A stretch of 64,000 nt of DNA, from assembly GCA_964463485.1 (NCBI GenBank), contig CAYXDO010000045.1, positions 5,724 through 69,723 on the forward strand, read 5' to 3'. Of this stretch, positions 36,340 to 45,155 are shown in pieces. Made by a program: the position numbers and the translations under genes. This DNA is from CAYXDO01 sp964463485. Lineage in GTDB: Bacteria; Myxococcota; Kuafuiibacteriia; Kuafuiibacteriales; Kuafuiibacteriaceae. The notes under the pieces were generated by a model. The model did not search any database. It saw nothing but the letters and a program-made list of their open reading frames with translations, and was not told the origin of the DNA. Position 1 is the first letter of the stretch, and the number at the start of each line of letters is the position of its first letter.

Positions 36340-37571
36340 GGTCGCTTACCTCCGCGAATCCATCGCTCCAACACGGACCAATCTCCTGGGGACAAGATGG
36401 GTTCCTTGCATCGTACACCGCCCTCGCAGCGCGGCATGTCACCGCTTCGAACTCGACGCAGCGCTTCGTCGGCGCGGGTGACAAAGACTTCGTAGTCCAG
36501 AAAGTCCTGAGTCTGGTTGGCGTGGCAGCGCACGCAGTGGGCACGAAGCAGCGAGGTCACCTCGTCGAAGGTGGCGACCGGCCCTGCGCCCGTGCGAAGT
36601 CTGACCACTCCGTCGGGTGCCCGCACGAACAAGTCCCCGGCGAGGTCTACCGACATCCGGTCAGGACCGAGCTCGGTGGCGAGCCCAAGCTCGGTCCCAG
36701 GAGCCTTCACCGCGGCCACGACGTCGCCATCGATCGAATACAACTCGTCATCGCCGCGAACCCATGCAACTCCCGTGACCGGATCGACGTCGAGCTCGTG
36801 AGTAGGTCCCAGCACGAACCAGGTCCAGCCGCTCGAGTCTCTTCGAATCACACCGTTCGAAGTGGCGGCGAGCACTGAGTAGGGGCCGGCGTCGAGGTCG
36901 TGAACCGTCGAGTCTTCGATCGGGGAAGCCTCTCCGCTGAGTTGCCCGGCCGACATTTGAAGAGCCACCAGGCCCTCGAGCGAAGACGAAACGAGTCCCA
37001 TCGAGCCGGATCGAGTCACCGCGACGAAGTCGATGGGGCCACCCAACCCGATCTCGTATCGCGATACTTTGCCGTCTCGAATGACGAGCGCGCCGGTGGC
37101 CGTGGCCACCCAGATCCCCTCGAGCGGACCCTCGGCCGCCACGGCGAGATCAGTCCCTCCAGCGAGCTCGAAGGCGTCCTCGAGGTAGATCGGGCCCAGA
37201 GCGAGAATCGAGCGCGGGCTCAACACGTAGGCTCCGGTGGTCGCTGACGGAGCCACCGCGCGGGGCTCGACGGCCTCCGCTCCATGTTCGGCATACCGGA
37301 GTCGCGGCGCCCAGGCTCCACCGTCATAGACGAACGCGACGCGGTCACCGACCGCGATCGAGGCACCTTCGGCCGTGCGCCCGAAACGACGAACGTCCCC
37401 AAAGCCAAGCGCCTCGTCGCTCTCGACCTCACGCGTCCCTACGGGCGCATCGATCGTACGAAAGGCCTCGGGGTCCGATGGCACCGACGTATCAGCGCTG
37501 CAGCCGAGCACGGCGGCCAAGCCGAGCGCCAACCAAGAGCGACCATAGGCGAGGACCTCGTTCGCATGCAC
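36336..37571 (-). CDS. Lipoprotein with beta-propeller-like region and C-terminal cytochrome c-like motif
   Basis: With the GTG at 37571 (AGGA about 8 nt upstream) the product is 411 aa and has a lipobox (GLAAVLGCSAD). The middle has repeated short beta units (for example LAVAAEGPLEGIWVATATG). The end has a heme-type motif CVRCHANQ followed by a candidate Met ligand in SGDMPRCEGG, which matches planctomycete-type cytochrome modules. It is the first gene of the secreted four-gene operon. An ATG at 37679 is upstream of the likely transcription start. Confidence 0.82.
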   Translation of the reverse strand: MHANEVLAYGRSWLALGLAAVLGCSADTSVPSDPEAFRTIDAPVGTREVESDEALGFGDVRRFGRTAEGASIAVGDRVAFVYDGGAWAPRLRYAEHGAEAVEPRAVAPSATTGAYVLSPRSILALGPIYLEDAFELAGGTDLAVAAEGPLEGIWVATATGALVIRDGKVSRYEIGLGGPIDFVAVTRSGSMGLVSSSLEGLVALQMSAGQLSGEASPIEDSTVHDLDAGPYSVLAATSNGVIRRDSSGWTWFVLGPTHELDVDPVTGVAWVRGDDELYSIDGDVVAAVKAPGTELGLATELGPDRMSVDLAGDLFVRAPDGVVRLRTGAGPVATFDEVTSLLRAHCVRCHANQTQDFLDYEVFVTRADEALRRVRSGDMPRCEGGVRCKEPILSPGDWSVLERWIRGGKRP

Positions 37572-37602
37572 AGCGCGGATCCTGACCGAGCGAACCGGTG
37601 AA

Positions 37603-37631
37603 ATGGAAAGAAAATCTTTGCGCAGGGTCAA
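37603..37631 (-). promoter_or_regulatory. Sigma70-like promoter for the cytochrome/DUF1501 operon
   Basis: On the minus strand TTGACC (37631-37626), a 17-bp spacer and TTCCAT (37608-37603) precede the GTG at 37571 by about 30 nt, leaving room for a leader with an AGGA ribosome binding site. The -10 match is weak. Confidence 0.35.
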
Positions 37632-37669
37632 CTCCGCGCAACGTCCGGTCCGTGGCATAGTGGTCTCGT

Positions 37670-40090
37670 TTGGCTCCACGTGCGACCGTGACCGTGACCG
37701 CGCTCGTCGCCGGGCTCGCCGCCTGCGCCGACACGCTCACGCTTCAGCTCGAAGCTCAGCCTGGGGAACGGACCGTGATCGCGACCGACGACGGCTCCGT
37801 GCTCACCTTCACCTCAGACCAGCCGCTGCAGCTCGAGCTCGAGCCAGGCTCGAAGCTCTGGACCTTCAAGATCACGCCTCGAGACTTCGTCGAACTGACG
37901 GGCCAGCTGGTCTCGCCTGAGTTGCTCGCGGAAGCCACACTCTCCCAGAGCACGGGAGCTGGTTGCGGGCGATGCCTGTCGGCGACGGAAGCGCCAGCTT
38001 TCGTGTTGCCTGGGTCCGAGTGTCCCCTCTCTGCCGAGAGTCTGCGAGGAGGGTACACCGTCGAAAGCTCCGGCCTCGTCGCGAGCTCTGCAGCGCCCCC
38101 TTCCGTGTTCGTGACCTGGCCGGGTCGGTGTGCGTGCGAAGACCGGGATCCGACACCGGCGGATGGCCGAGCGTGCCTCTATGCGCCTCGGGAGCGCCTC
38201 GCAACGCTGAAATCCATCTCCGACCACGGCGATGTCGTGCTCGTGCGACCCACTCGAACCGAGCTCGTGAATGCTGGAGGTGAGCGTCTGACTCTACCGA
38301 TCGAAGCGCCATTCGGCCTCGCCATCGCGCCCCTCCCGGGAAGCGAGCGCACGTTCGTGGTCCTGCGCCAAAGCGCACCAGCCACCATCGACATCGACCT
38401 CCTCGCCGTCACCGATACTGGGCTAGACTCCGAGCCTCAGCTCCACTTTCCCGCTGCCGTGATGGACCTGTCTACGATGACGGTGTTGTCCGACAGCGTG
38501 CTCTTTTCGATCTCCAGGGAGGTCGGAAGCAGCGACAAGTCCGTGTACCTTCGCTGCCGCGAAGGTGACTCTCCCACGTGCCGCGAAGAGACCGTGTCCG
38601 ACTGCCCGGAGAGTTGCCGAGTTTCCACGACCTTCGAGCTCGCGTCAGGCGCGGAGGTCGTGCTGACCCAGAAGCTGGAGGTCTTTGCACGCGCAGATAC
38701 CCAGTGGGAGTTCCGAGGACTGATTAGGCCCCCAGGCCTCGTGACTCCGTACGCCTCCCACCCGCCCGTGGCCCTTCGCGACGACGGGTCGGTGCTTACG
38801 TGCTTTCGCGCTGAAACGCGGCTCGGATCGGTTGGCATAGCCGTACTCAGCCTTCGTTTCGACGAGCGCGGCACACCGCTCTCGACGGAGCTCCTCCATT
38901 TCGAGCCGCGAGCCTTCGATTGCTCCTTCGTCGAAGACGGCAGCCGCCTGCTGGTGTCAACGGATCTGAGCTTGCTCGACGCCGAGGCCTTCGAGCCCGC
39001 GAGGAGCACGCTTGGGCTGGAAGGATCGATTTCCACGCCGTCCCTGATTCGCCTCCAACGCGCTGGTAAGTGGGCGCTGATTGAAGTCGACGGCCGGGCG
39101 ATTCACCGAAGGTGGCCCGATGGGCGGGTGGAGCTGATCGAGGAGGTGGAGCGTTACGACGGGCTCGAAGCCGTCGGCAAAGATGACACCGGCTTCCAAA
39201 TCTTCCACGGGCTCGAAAATATCGTCTCGCTCCCCGAGGATGAGTTATGCGACGCCCGAGTCGTGTCTCGGGCCCTGCGGGACGGACCGAACGGCCACAC
39301 CGCCGTCGCCACCTACTTCGACGAGGCAACCGGCCAATTCATGGTCTCCACGAGCTCCGGCACGCACGGATTTCTGTCGCTCGTCGATACCAAGTCCGAC
39401 CTCGTCACGGACACGCGCGAGAGCCCGGTGTTGCTAGATTCCATTTCGAAGCTCGGCAATGGAATCGCGGTCTTCGTCGGCCGAGACGGACGAGTCTACA
39501 CACTCGGAGCCGAAGGCTTCCAGACTCTGACCGAAGCTGGCATGGGTTGGTTCGCGACCTCGGAATCGAGCGGCGTCGTGTGGATTGCCGGCGAGTTGCG
39601 GCTTGGGCGGCTGACGCCTACGGGGCCTGAGTCCTTTCACCTCGAGCTCCTCGACGAGCTCTTTACCGAGCTCGAGAGTCTCCCCGGCCGAATACCGTTG
39701 CGCGCAGGGCCGGTGCTCACGACGGCACGCGGTCTGTGTGCAGATCGGGCCGTGCTCGCGGGGCTCAAAACGGAAATCGACCTTTCTCAGCCCAACGACA
39801 CCGCCCGAGATTCTCGACGACGTGGGTCGTGGATCGTCGGACCGGCGAATGGGCGACTGCGCCTCGTCGATTTTCCTCAACTCGACGAAGGCGCCGACCG
39901 AGGCATCGAGTTCCCCATCGGCTTGCTCGGAACGAATCGTTCCTTGGTCCCGCTGTCATCGGGCGGCACGATCCGCTCGAGCGCGCCTCGAGCCTTTACG
40001 TCCCCCGTCCGAGGGTTCGCGTCGAAGGGCCTGATTTCGGTGATCGCCGGGAGGCAAGGAGAGCTGGGCCGGTTCGAGATCGAAGAGTGA
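37670..40090 (+). CDS. Large lipoprotein of unknown function
   Basis: The 806-aa product begins at a TTG (37670) and has a short signal and lipobox (LVAGLAACADT); a GTG at 37688 is an alternative. A Cys-rich patch follows (CGRCLSATE, CACEDRDP). The rest is beta-rich with repeated strand-turn units (such as LALPIEAPFGL-type and GKWALIEVDGRAIHRRWPDG), suggestive of a beta-propeller. I do not recognise the family. It is divergent from the secreted cytochrome-like operon with a gap of about 100 bp, so it may share regulation with it. Confidence 0.75.
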   Translation: MAPRATVTVTALVAGLAACADTLTLQLEAQPGERTVIATDDGSVLTFTSDQPLQLELEPGSKLWTFKITPRDFVELTGQLVSPELLAEATLSQSTGAGCGRCLSATEAPAFVLPGSECPLSAESLRGGYTVESSGLVASSAAPPSVFVTWPGRCACEDRDPTPADGRACLYAPRERLATLKSISDHGDVVLVRPTRTELVNAGGERLTLPIEAPFGLAIAPLPGSERTFVVLRQSAPATIDIDLLAVTDTGLDSEPQLHFPAAVMDLSTMTVLSDSVLFSISREVGSSDKSVYLRCREGDSPTCREETVSDCPESCRVSTTFELASGAEVVLTQKLEVFARADTQWEFRGLIRPPGLVTPYASHPPVALRDDGSVLTCFRAETRLGSVGIAVLSLRFDERGTPLSTELLHFEPRAFDCSFVEDGSRLLVSTDLSLLDAEAFEPARSTLGLEGSISTPSLIRLQRAGKWALIEVDGRAIHRRWPDGRVELIEEVERYDGLEAVGKDDTGFQIFHGLENIVSLPEDELCDARVVSRALRDGPNGHTAVATYFDEATGQFMVSTSSGTHGFLSLVDTKSDLVTDTRESPVLLDSISKLGNGIAVFVGRDGRVYTLGAEGFQTLTEAGMGWFATSESSGVVWIAGELRLGRLTPTGPESFHLELLDELFTELESLPGRIPLRAGPVLTTARGLCADRAVLAGLKTEIDLSQPNDTARDSRRRGSWIVGPANGRLRLVDFPQLDEGADRGIEFPIGLLGTNRSLVPLSSGGTIRSSAPRAFTSPVRGFASKGLISVIAGRQGELGRFEIEE

Positions 40091-40115
40091 AACGCGATCA
40101 AGCACCGTCAGCTAG

Positions 40116-40460
40116 TCACCTCAAGCCAAGGACCATCTTGAGCATTCGATCGACCTCGACTAGCGTCGCAGGCAAGAGCCTACCCACCGGACCCACCTGA
40201 AAACTACTCGCCGCCAAAGTACCTAGCTGAGTCAACAGGACGATCTGATCGGAGGCCGTCCCTGCTTCATTTGCGCTGATCGGAATCGCTGCAGGAAAAG
40301 CGCGATAGACGTCTAGCGCCTGATCGAGGGGAGCCACGACGATACTCTCGAGGGCCAGACTCAGCGCCTCGGCCTGGAGGACCACGAATCGCTCGGGGCG
40401 CTTGGCGGCCCCGAAGCCAATCCTTCGCTTGAGCTCGAGCACCTCACCCCTGCTTGCCAC
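40116..40460 (-). CDS. MazF/PemK-family toxin-like protein
   Basis: The 114-aa product has the MazF pattern: RGEVLELKRR at the start, KRPERFVVLQAEAL, SIVVAPL, then QIVLLTQLGTL and a C-terminal LVEVDRMLKMVLGL helix. MazF-type proteins are sequence-specific endoribonucleases. It overlaps the upstream antitoxin-like gene by 17 bp. It lacks the very conserved Arg-Pro-Val words of classic MazF, so activity is uncertain. Confidence 0.78.
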   Translation of the reverse strand: MASRGEVLELKRRIGFGAAKRPERFVVLQAEALSLALESIVVAPLDQALDVYRAFPAAIPISANEAGTASDQIVLLTQLGTLAASSFQVGPVGRLLPATLVEVDRMLKMVLGLR

Positions 40461-40680
40461 GCAACAACTCCATCGCCGCCGTTATCTCCCTGAGGCGCTC
40501 CTTCAACTCTGGAGTAGCGGCGGTCGACATTTCCTCGATGAACCGAGCTCGCTCGGCCTCCTCGATGGCACCGAGGAGCAACTCTCGAGCCAACTCACCC
40601 TCGCGTTTTCCGGACCGTTTGCTCAGGCTTCGAAGCCGCTCCCGTGCATCCGCAGGAATGTTCAGATTCAGGCGCTCCAT
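40444..40680 (-). CDS. Antitoxin-like small protein of the MazF-type module
   Basis: The 78-aa product starts at the ATG at 40680, directly after a strong promoter and with no ribosome binding site. It opens MERLNLNIPADARERLRSLS, a ribbon-helix-helix-like DNA-binding pattern, followed by a charged helical tail that could wrap the toxin. Position upstream of and overlapping the MazF-like gene supports an antitoxin role. An ATG at 40701 is possible but lies inside the promoter. Confidence 0.75.
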   Translation of the reverse strand: MERLNLNIPADARERLRSLSKRSGKREGELARELLLGAIEEAERARFIEEMSTAATPELKERLREITAAMELLRGKQG

Positions 40681-40686
40681 GAGGAC

Positions 40687-40715
40687 ATCATCGAGGACCA
40701 TTTTGCGGATGTCAA
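40687..40715 (-). promoter_or_regulatory. Strong sigma70-like promoter, leaderless type, for the toxin-antitoxin module
   Basis: TTGACA (40715-40710, perfect consensus), a 17-bp spacer and GATGAT (40692-40687) are followed after 6 nt by the ATG at 40680. This is the best -35 in the window. Autoregulation by the antitoxin would be expected at this site. Confidence 0.55.
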
Positions 40716-40759
40716 CGAAGGGAGGAGACGGCCCAGGCGCCGAATTCCGCTGCGGGGAA

Positions 40760-42211
40760 CTAGCGGATGGTGATGTCGATCGTCTGGTCGGCGGCGACGT
40801 CACCGTGTTGATTGAAACCGATCACGCGCAGATGACGCAGGCCCACTTGCCAGAATTGGCGGCTCGTCGGGAACGCGCCCTCGGCATCGCTCGAAGCGCC
40901 GATCTCGACACCGTCCGCATAGTATACGACGCGAGTGACCGAGTCGCTTCCGGCGGCCATGAGTTGGATGGTGTCTCGTCCGAACTGGTCGCCTGGGAGC
41001 GGGCTCATGAATCGGATCGCTGGGGGCAAGCCGTCTTCGGTTCCCGGCACGATCACGATCGTGATCGCTTTTTGCGAGACCAGTCGGCCGTCAGCGGCGA
41101 GCGCCTGGACGATGATCGAGCGGGCGCCATACTCGTTGAACACGACGTCGACGGGGAAGCCATTGGCGGTATCACGCGACACACCCAGACCGTACTCACC
41201 GGCCGAGTACACCACGGAGGCGACTCCTTCCATCGGCGAGATTTGGAGCGAAAACCCATTTCGGTAGGCCATACCGTCCTCCAGGTCGACGAGCTGAATC
41301 TCCGGCTGGGACGCCTCACCCGCGTCAACGTAGATCGTGACCGTCTTCTTCGTGATCTCTCGATCCTCGCGGTCGTAACCGCGCACGGTGACGTTGTGCT
41401 GTCCGAGGGTGTTGAAGACTCGGCGGTAGGCGAACTCGGCGCCAGCGTCCTCGGACGCGCCGAAGAGGTAGCCCCCCGAGTCATAACGCACGTGATGAAC
41501 GGTGCCGTTGGTCTTGGCCTTGAACCACACGCCATTCGCGTAGTGTCCACCCGCGCGAGGAGCGACGATCTCGAGGGCCTGAGTCGTCGGCGTGGAGGCT
41601 GACGGGGGCGTCGTGCTCGAGGGAGGGGGCGTCGTGCTCGACGGAGGCGTTGCTGCGGGAGGCGTTCCGCTGCAGGGGCCTGTCGCGCGCGCGCCTGAGT
41701 ACTGCCAATGCCATGGCTCGCTGGAGACGGTTCGACGGAACCCATAGCGCGAGGCGTTCCGATTCAGCCAAGTGAGCACGCCTGAGTTGCGCGTGTTCAA
41801 GTCCAAGGCGAGACCGCTTTGGTGAGCCGAGTATCCTGGACGCGCGGCCGTATTACACGAGTTGCAGTTACAATTGATCATGCAGGAATACAGGCGCTGC
41901 TGCTCTTCGTTGGTGCGGAAGCCGCTGTTCACTCGAATTCGGACGCCCGCGCGCGCCGCGGCGTCACGCATGTTCGAAAACGCGTTGGCCGTGTTGATCT
42001 CGACTGGCTTGCCGTCGACCGAAACCAAGGTGATCGTGCGGCGGTCTCCGGACTCATAACCCACACCTGATCTGGGTGTGCAAGTAATCACGGCTTCCGT
42101 CGACTCCTCGAGCTCCTCGGGCTCGTCCTCGTGCTCCTCGTCGTCGAACGCGGGTGAGCATGCTTGGAAGAGCGCAGGAACCAGCAGCCAATGAATGCTT
42201 CGGATCATCAT
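40760..42211 (-). CDS. M15 family D-Ala-D-Ala carboxypeptidase-type lipoprotein with Ig-like repeats
   Basis: The 483-aa product has a lipobox-like LFQACSPAF and an acidic linker. The peptidase domain shows VNSGFRTNEEQQRLY, SAHQSGLALDLN (zinc ligands H and D) and EPWHWQY (catalytic E and third His), the M15/VanY signature. A Cys cluster CNCNSCN lies just before the first zinc motif. After a Thr/Pro-rich linker come three Ig-like modules of about 90 residues (for example LEIVAPRAGGHYANG, IQLVDLEDGMAYRNG). It should trim peptidoglycan stem peptides from the envelope side. Confidence 0.9.
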   Translation of the reverse strand: MMIRSIHWLLVPALFQACSPAFDDEEHEDEPEELEESTEAVITCTPRSGVGYESGDRRTITLVSVDGKPVEINTANAFSNMRDAAARAGVRIRVNSGFRTNEEQQRLYSCMINCNCNSCNTAARPGYSAHQSGLALDLNTRNSGVLTWLNRNASRYGFRRTVSSEPWHWQYSGARATGPCSGTPPAATPPSSTTPPPSSTTPPSASTPTTQALEIVAPRAGGHYANGVWFKAKTNGTVHHVRYDSGGYLFGASEDAGAEFAYRRVFNTLGQHNVTVRGYDREDREITKKTVTIYVDAGEASQPEIQLVDLEDGMAYRNGFSLQISPMEGVASVVYSAGEYGLGVSRDTANGFPVDVVFNEYGARSIIVQALAADGRLVSQKAITIVIVPGTEDGLPPAIRFMSPLPGDQFGRDTIQLMAAGSDSVTRVVYYADGVEIGASSDAEGAFPTSRQFWQVGLRHLRVIGFNQHGDVAADQTIDITIR

Positions 42212-42395
42212 GGAGGCATGGAATCATTTTCAAATGGAAGCGTTCATCGGCAGAGGGCCGGTGTAAACGACTGGCCTCAGTGGTGAAGCACCGGCCCCGA
42301 GAGGCCCCAAAGCTCGCGTCATGAGCTCCTAATCCTATGGATCTTCGGAAGAATTTCCCTTCGCACGGGAGCGCTGCTTCGGCATGTTCGTCGCC

Positions 42396-43079
42396 ATGAA
42401 AATCGAGATCCCCACTCTGGCCCTCGCGCTTTCGGCCGGATGCGCGGGCGCGGCCGTTCACGGCGGTCACGAGCACCACGGACACGCAGCGGGCGACCAC
42501 TTCGAGCACGACTTCTCGGACGCCGCCGCGTGGTCCAAGCGCTTCGACGACCCTGCTCGAGACGAGTGGCAGCGCCCGGACGAGGTCGTGAGGCTCCTCG
42601 AGCTCTCCGAAGGCAAGGTCGCCGCCGACATCGGCGCGGGAACCGGCTACTTTCTGCCTCATCTGTCCAAGGCGGTCGGGCCGAGTGGCAAGGTGTGGGG
42701 GCTCGACGTCGAGCAGAGCCTCGTCGCCTGGATGAACGATCGAGCGACGATAGAAGGCCTCGCGAACGTCGAGGCGAAGCTCATCGCCAAAGACGATCCG
42801 GCCCTCGAGGCTAGCCCGGTCGATCGCATCTTGATCGTCGACACCTGGCATCACATCGGAGGCCGCGACGACTACTCCCAGAAGCTCCGGAAGGGCCTCA
42901 GACCCGGCGGTATGGTGATGGTCGTCGACTTCACGAAAGACAGCCCGGAAGGCCCGCCGCCCGAGCATCGCCTCCCGCCGGAGGCCGTCGTCGAGACCCT
43001 CACGAAGGCCGGCTTCACGACGGCCATCGCGGAAGAATCGCTGCCACGGCAGTACGTGGTGATCGGCCGCGTGCCCTAG
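42396..43079 (+). CDS. Exported lipoprotein SAM-dependent methyltransferase with His-rich N-terminus
   Basis: The 227-aa product starts at the ATG at 42396 with a lipoprotein signal (LALALSAGCAGA) and a His-rich stretch (HGGHEHHGHAAGDHFEHD). The rest is a class I methyltransferase with motif I VAADIGAGTGYFLPHL, acidic loop GLDVEQ and motif IV-like ILIVDTWHHI. Presence of a lipobox on a SAM-binding enzyme is odd, because SAM is cytosolic. The His-rich part may bind metal. No obvious ribosome binding site; an ATG at 42384 is the alternative start. Confidence 0.85.
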   Translation: MKIEIPTLALALSAGCAGAAVHGGHEHHGHAAGDHFEHDFSDAAAWSKRFDDPARDEWQRPDEVVRLLELSEGKVAADIGAGTGYFLPHLSKAVGPSGKVWGLDVEQSLVAWMNDRATIEGLANVEAKLIAKDDPALEASPVDRILIVDTWHHIGGRDDYSQKLRKGLRPGGMVMVVDFTKDSPEGPPPEHRLPPEAVVETLTKAGFTTAIAEESLPRQYVVIGRVP

Positions 43080-44101
43080 CTCGGCTTCAAACAGATCCGC
43101 ACGAGTCCATTACGCTCGAGCGGTAGGAGCCGCTCGGGGAGCGCTCCGGTGAAGCGGAAAGCCTTGACGTAGTAAGATCCGCTCTCCACGACGGGCAGCC
43201 CTCGGTCGCGAAGCCACTGCGAGGCAAACGCACGCCGGGCGGTGTCGGTCGCCGCGAGCCGATCGAGATCGATCGCCAGGAACGCCATCGCAGCGATGCG
43301 GTTGTAAAAGTACGTGGTCCATTCGAGCGGGCGGGCGAGGCCGAGCTCGTCGATCAACTCCGAACCTGTCAGACCCGGAGCCTTTGGCGCGAGCAATACG
43401 CCGAGCTGCGAGGCGGTGAGCCCGAAGCCGCGGGAGAAGCTGATCGACAACAACGATCTCGAGAGGAGCGGAGCCAGGCTCGTCGCTACGCTGTTGCGCT
43501 CCTTGGGGCTCAAGGTGGGCAGGAGGTTGATGTTCAGAATTCGCGTTCGTGCGGACGCCAAGAAGTCGAGCATGGCGCCGGTCGTGTGCCCGTTCCGCAC
43601 GGAAGGGACGCAGATCGCCGCGAGCTGAGCTCCCGAGCTCGTCGAGAACCTCACGCGCTCGGGACTGAGCGAACCAGACGCAAAGCCCCACCAGTCGCCC
43701 GGATAGACGTTCACGTCGCCGCGAAGCGTCGCCGCGTTCACCACATGGGCGATCAGGTCGACGTCGCTGCCCGCAGCGAACGCTACGTGATTCGACAGAT
43801 CCCACGCGCCACCCACGAGCCCTTCGATTCGGCGTCGGAGAGCAGGCACGAAGTCGCCATGAAACCACGAGAGCCCTTCGGTGTAGTGGGTCGACAGCGC
43901 GTGCGCGTCGAGGGCCGCGGCAGCCTGACGATACGCATCTACGCCAGCCGCGTACCCAACGGGCAGAAGGGGTCGAAGCTGCTCTACGTTTTCGTTTTGC
44001 AGCGCTCGATGGAGCTCCTCGGCGGGGATGGTCGGCTCGAAGAGCGGATCGTCGTTCGCGAGCATCGGCCCCAGCATGGTTGAGCTCACAGGCTCGGTCA
44101 A
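43076..44101 (-). CDS. Fold-type I PLP-transferase-like protein lacking the catalytic lysine
   Basis: The 341-aa product resembles class I/II aminotransferases: a substrate-binding region with CVPSVRNGHTTGAMLDF and the PLP-site segment SISFSRGFGLTASQLGVLLAP. In active relatives that segment is S-x-S-K-x-x-G-L-x-G-x-R-x-G. Here the Schiff-base Lys is Arg and the later Arg is Gln, so it cannot form the usual internal aldimine. The TTG start overlaps the rtcA stop by 4 bp (TTGA); an ATG at 44077 is an alternative. It is co-translated with RNA cyclase, and its stop overlaps that of the methyltransferase (convergent). Confidence 0.78.
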   Translation of the reverse strand: MTEPVSSTMLGPMLANDDPLFEPTIPAEELHRALQNENVEQLRPLLPVGYAAGVDAYRQAAAALDAHALSTHYTEGLSWFHGDFVPALRRRIEGLVGGAWDLSNHVAFAAGSDVDLIAHVVNAATLRGDVNVYPGDWWGFASGSLSPERVRFSTSSGAQLAAICVPSVRNGHTTGAMLDFLASARTRILNINLLPTLSPKERNSVATSLAPLLSRSLLSISFSRGFGLTASQLGVLLAPKAPGLTGSELIDELGLARPLEWTTYFYNRIAAMAFLAIDLDRLAATDTARRAFASQWLRDRGLPVVESGSYYVKAFRFTGALPERLLPLERNGLVRICLKPS

Positions 44102-45120
44102 CGCCGGGGCCCGACCTCGACACGAACTCGACCGCCAGAGAGCTCGGTCGTTTCGAACGCGATCGGAAGGAACTGAGGTACGAGCTCGAGCTGAGTCCTG
44201 GTGTGCGGGGTGAGGGGCCCGGTCACGAACGAGCCTTCGCCCGCCATCGCCATCGGAACGATCAACTGATCTGCGAGATGCTCTCCGACGGGCGCGCCGT
44301 GTTCGATGAAGCGGCTCGCCTCGGCGGCCACGCGTTCCGCGACGCGCTCGGCAGAAACGCCGCGCTCGCCGAAGCCGGTGACGATCTCGGTGAGTGAACC
44401 GGCTTCGAGCTCGACGAGTGCGACATTGCCAGGACCTTGCGACGCAGGAAGCTCTTCGATCGAGGCCTCATGGGCCTCGAAGCCAAGGAGCTCGCGCAGA
44501 ACGGAGAGCTCACGCTCGGCGATGTGTCTCGGCAGACCGGCCACGCGGGCGACGATCATTCTGCGAGTGAGCGGGCCGCGCTCGAGCAAGTCCAAGCGCC
44601 GGAAGGGTCGGGGCGTGACGACAGCGGTGAATCGACCTCCGCCCCTCGGATAGAAGCCCGGGCGTTCGAGCGCGAGCGCGAGCGTGCCTGCGAGCTCGGC
44701 GAGGCGAGGCGCGAACACCCTCGCGAGGAAATCGAACGGGGGCGCGGCCGGATTGTGCGTTCCGCCTTCGAGCACCAATCGACTCGGCTCGGACGCGGCG
44801 AGGAGCGCCGGCAGCACCGTCTGCAGCACGAGCGTCGCGCTCCCAGCAGACCCGATGGAGAATCGATACGAGCCCGCACGCGGTGGATTGGGACGAAAGC
44901 TGAGCGACGTAGACCCGAGCGAAGCGCCCTTCACCTCCGCGCTGCCGACCTCCGCCGCCGACAAGACCGACGTGAGGTGTTGTTTCATCAGGCCTGGACG
45001 CGCCCGACCCGCGCGGATCTTGACGATCTGGACGGGCTTGCCAGTGACCAAAGAGAGCGCGAGCGAGCTGCGGAGGATCTGACCGCCACCCTCCCCTTTC
45101 GATCCGTCGATGAGGATCAT
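44098..45120 (-). CDS. rtcA: RNA 3'-terminal phosphate cyclase
   Basis: The 340-aa protein shows RtcA motifs: DGSKGEGGGQILRSSLALS at the start, KIRAGRARPGLMKQHL, RPGFYPRGGG and the catalytic His in GEHLADQLIVPMA. RtcA converts RNA 3'-phosphate ends to 2',3'-cyclic phosphates using ATP through an enzyme-AMP intermediate. RtcB is not present nearby. Instead the gene is coupled to a PLP-like pseudoenzyme. The ATG at 45120 follows a leaderless-type promoter. Confidence 0.95.
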   Translation of the reverse strand: MILIDGSKGEGGGQILRSSLALSLVTGKPVQIVKIRAGRARPGLMKQHLTSVLSAAEVGSAEVKGASLGSTSLSFRPNPPRAGSYRFSIGSAGSATLVLQTVLPALLAASEPSRLVLEGGTHNPAAPPFDFLARVFAPRLAELAGTLALALERPGFYPRGGGRFTAVVTPRPFRRLDLLERGPLTRRMIVARVAGLPRHIAERELSVLRELLGFEAHEASIEELPASQGPGNVALVELEAGSLTEIVTGFGERGVSAERVAERVAAEASRFIEHGAPVGEHLADQLIVPMAMAGEGSFVTGPLTPHTRTQLELVPQFLPIAFETTELSGGRVRVEVGPRR

Positions 45121-45126
45121 CCGGAC

Positions 45127-45155
45127 AACCTACGCCCATAAGGACTGGAGGCCAA
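45127..45155 (-). promoter_or_regulatory. Sigma70-like promoter, leaderless type, for rtcA
   Basis: TTGGCC (45155-45150), a 17-bp spacer and TAGGTT (45132-45127) are followed after 6 nt by the rtcA ATG at 45120. No ribosome binding site is present. Confidence 0.4.

Noticed and set aside
34693..36495. A 600-codon open frame opposite the DUF1549/1588-like gene
   Set aside because: Arg/Glu-rich antisense frame typical of high-GC DNA. The minus-strand gene has a signal peptide, family motifs and coupled neighbours.
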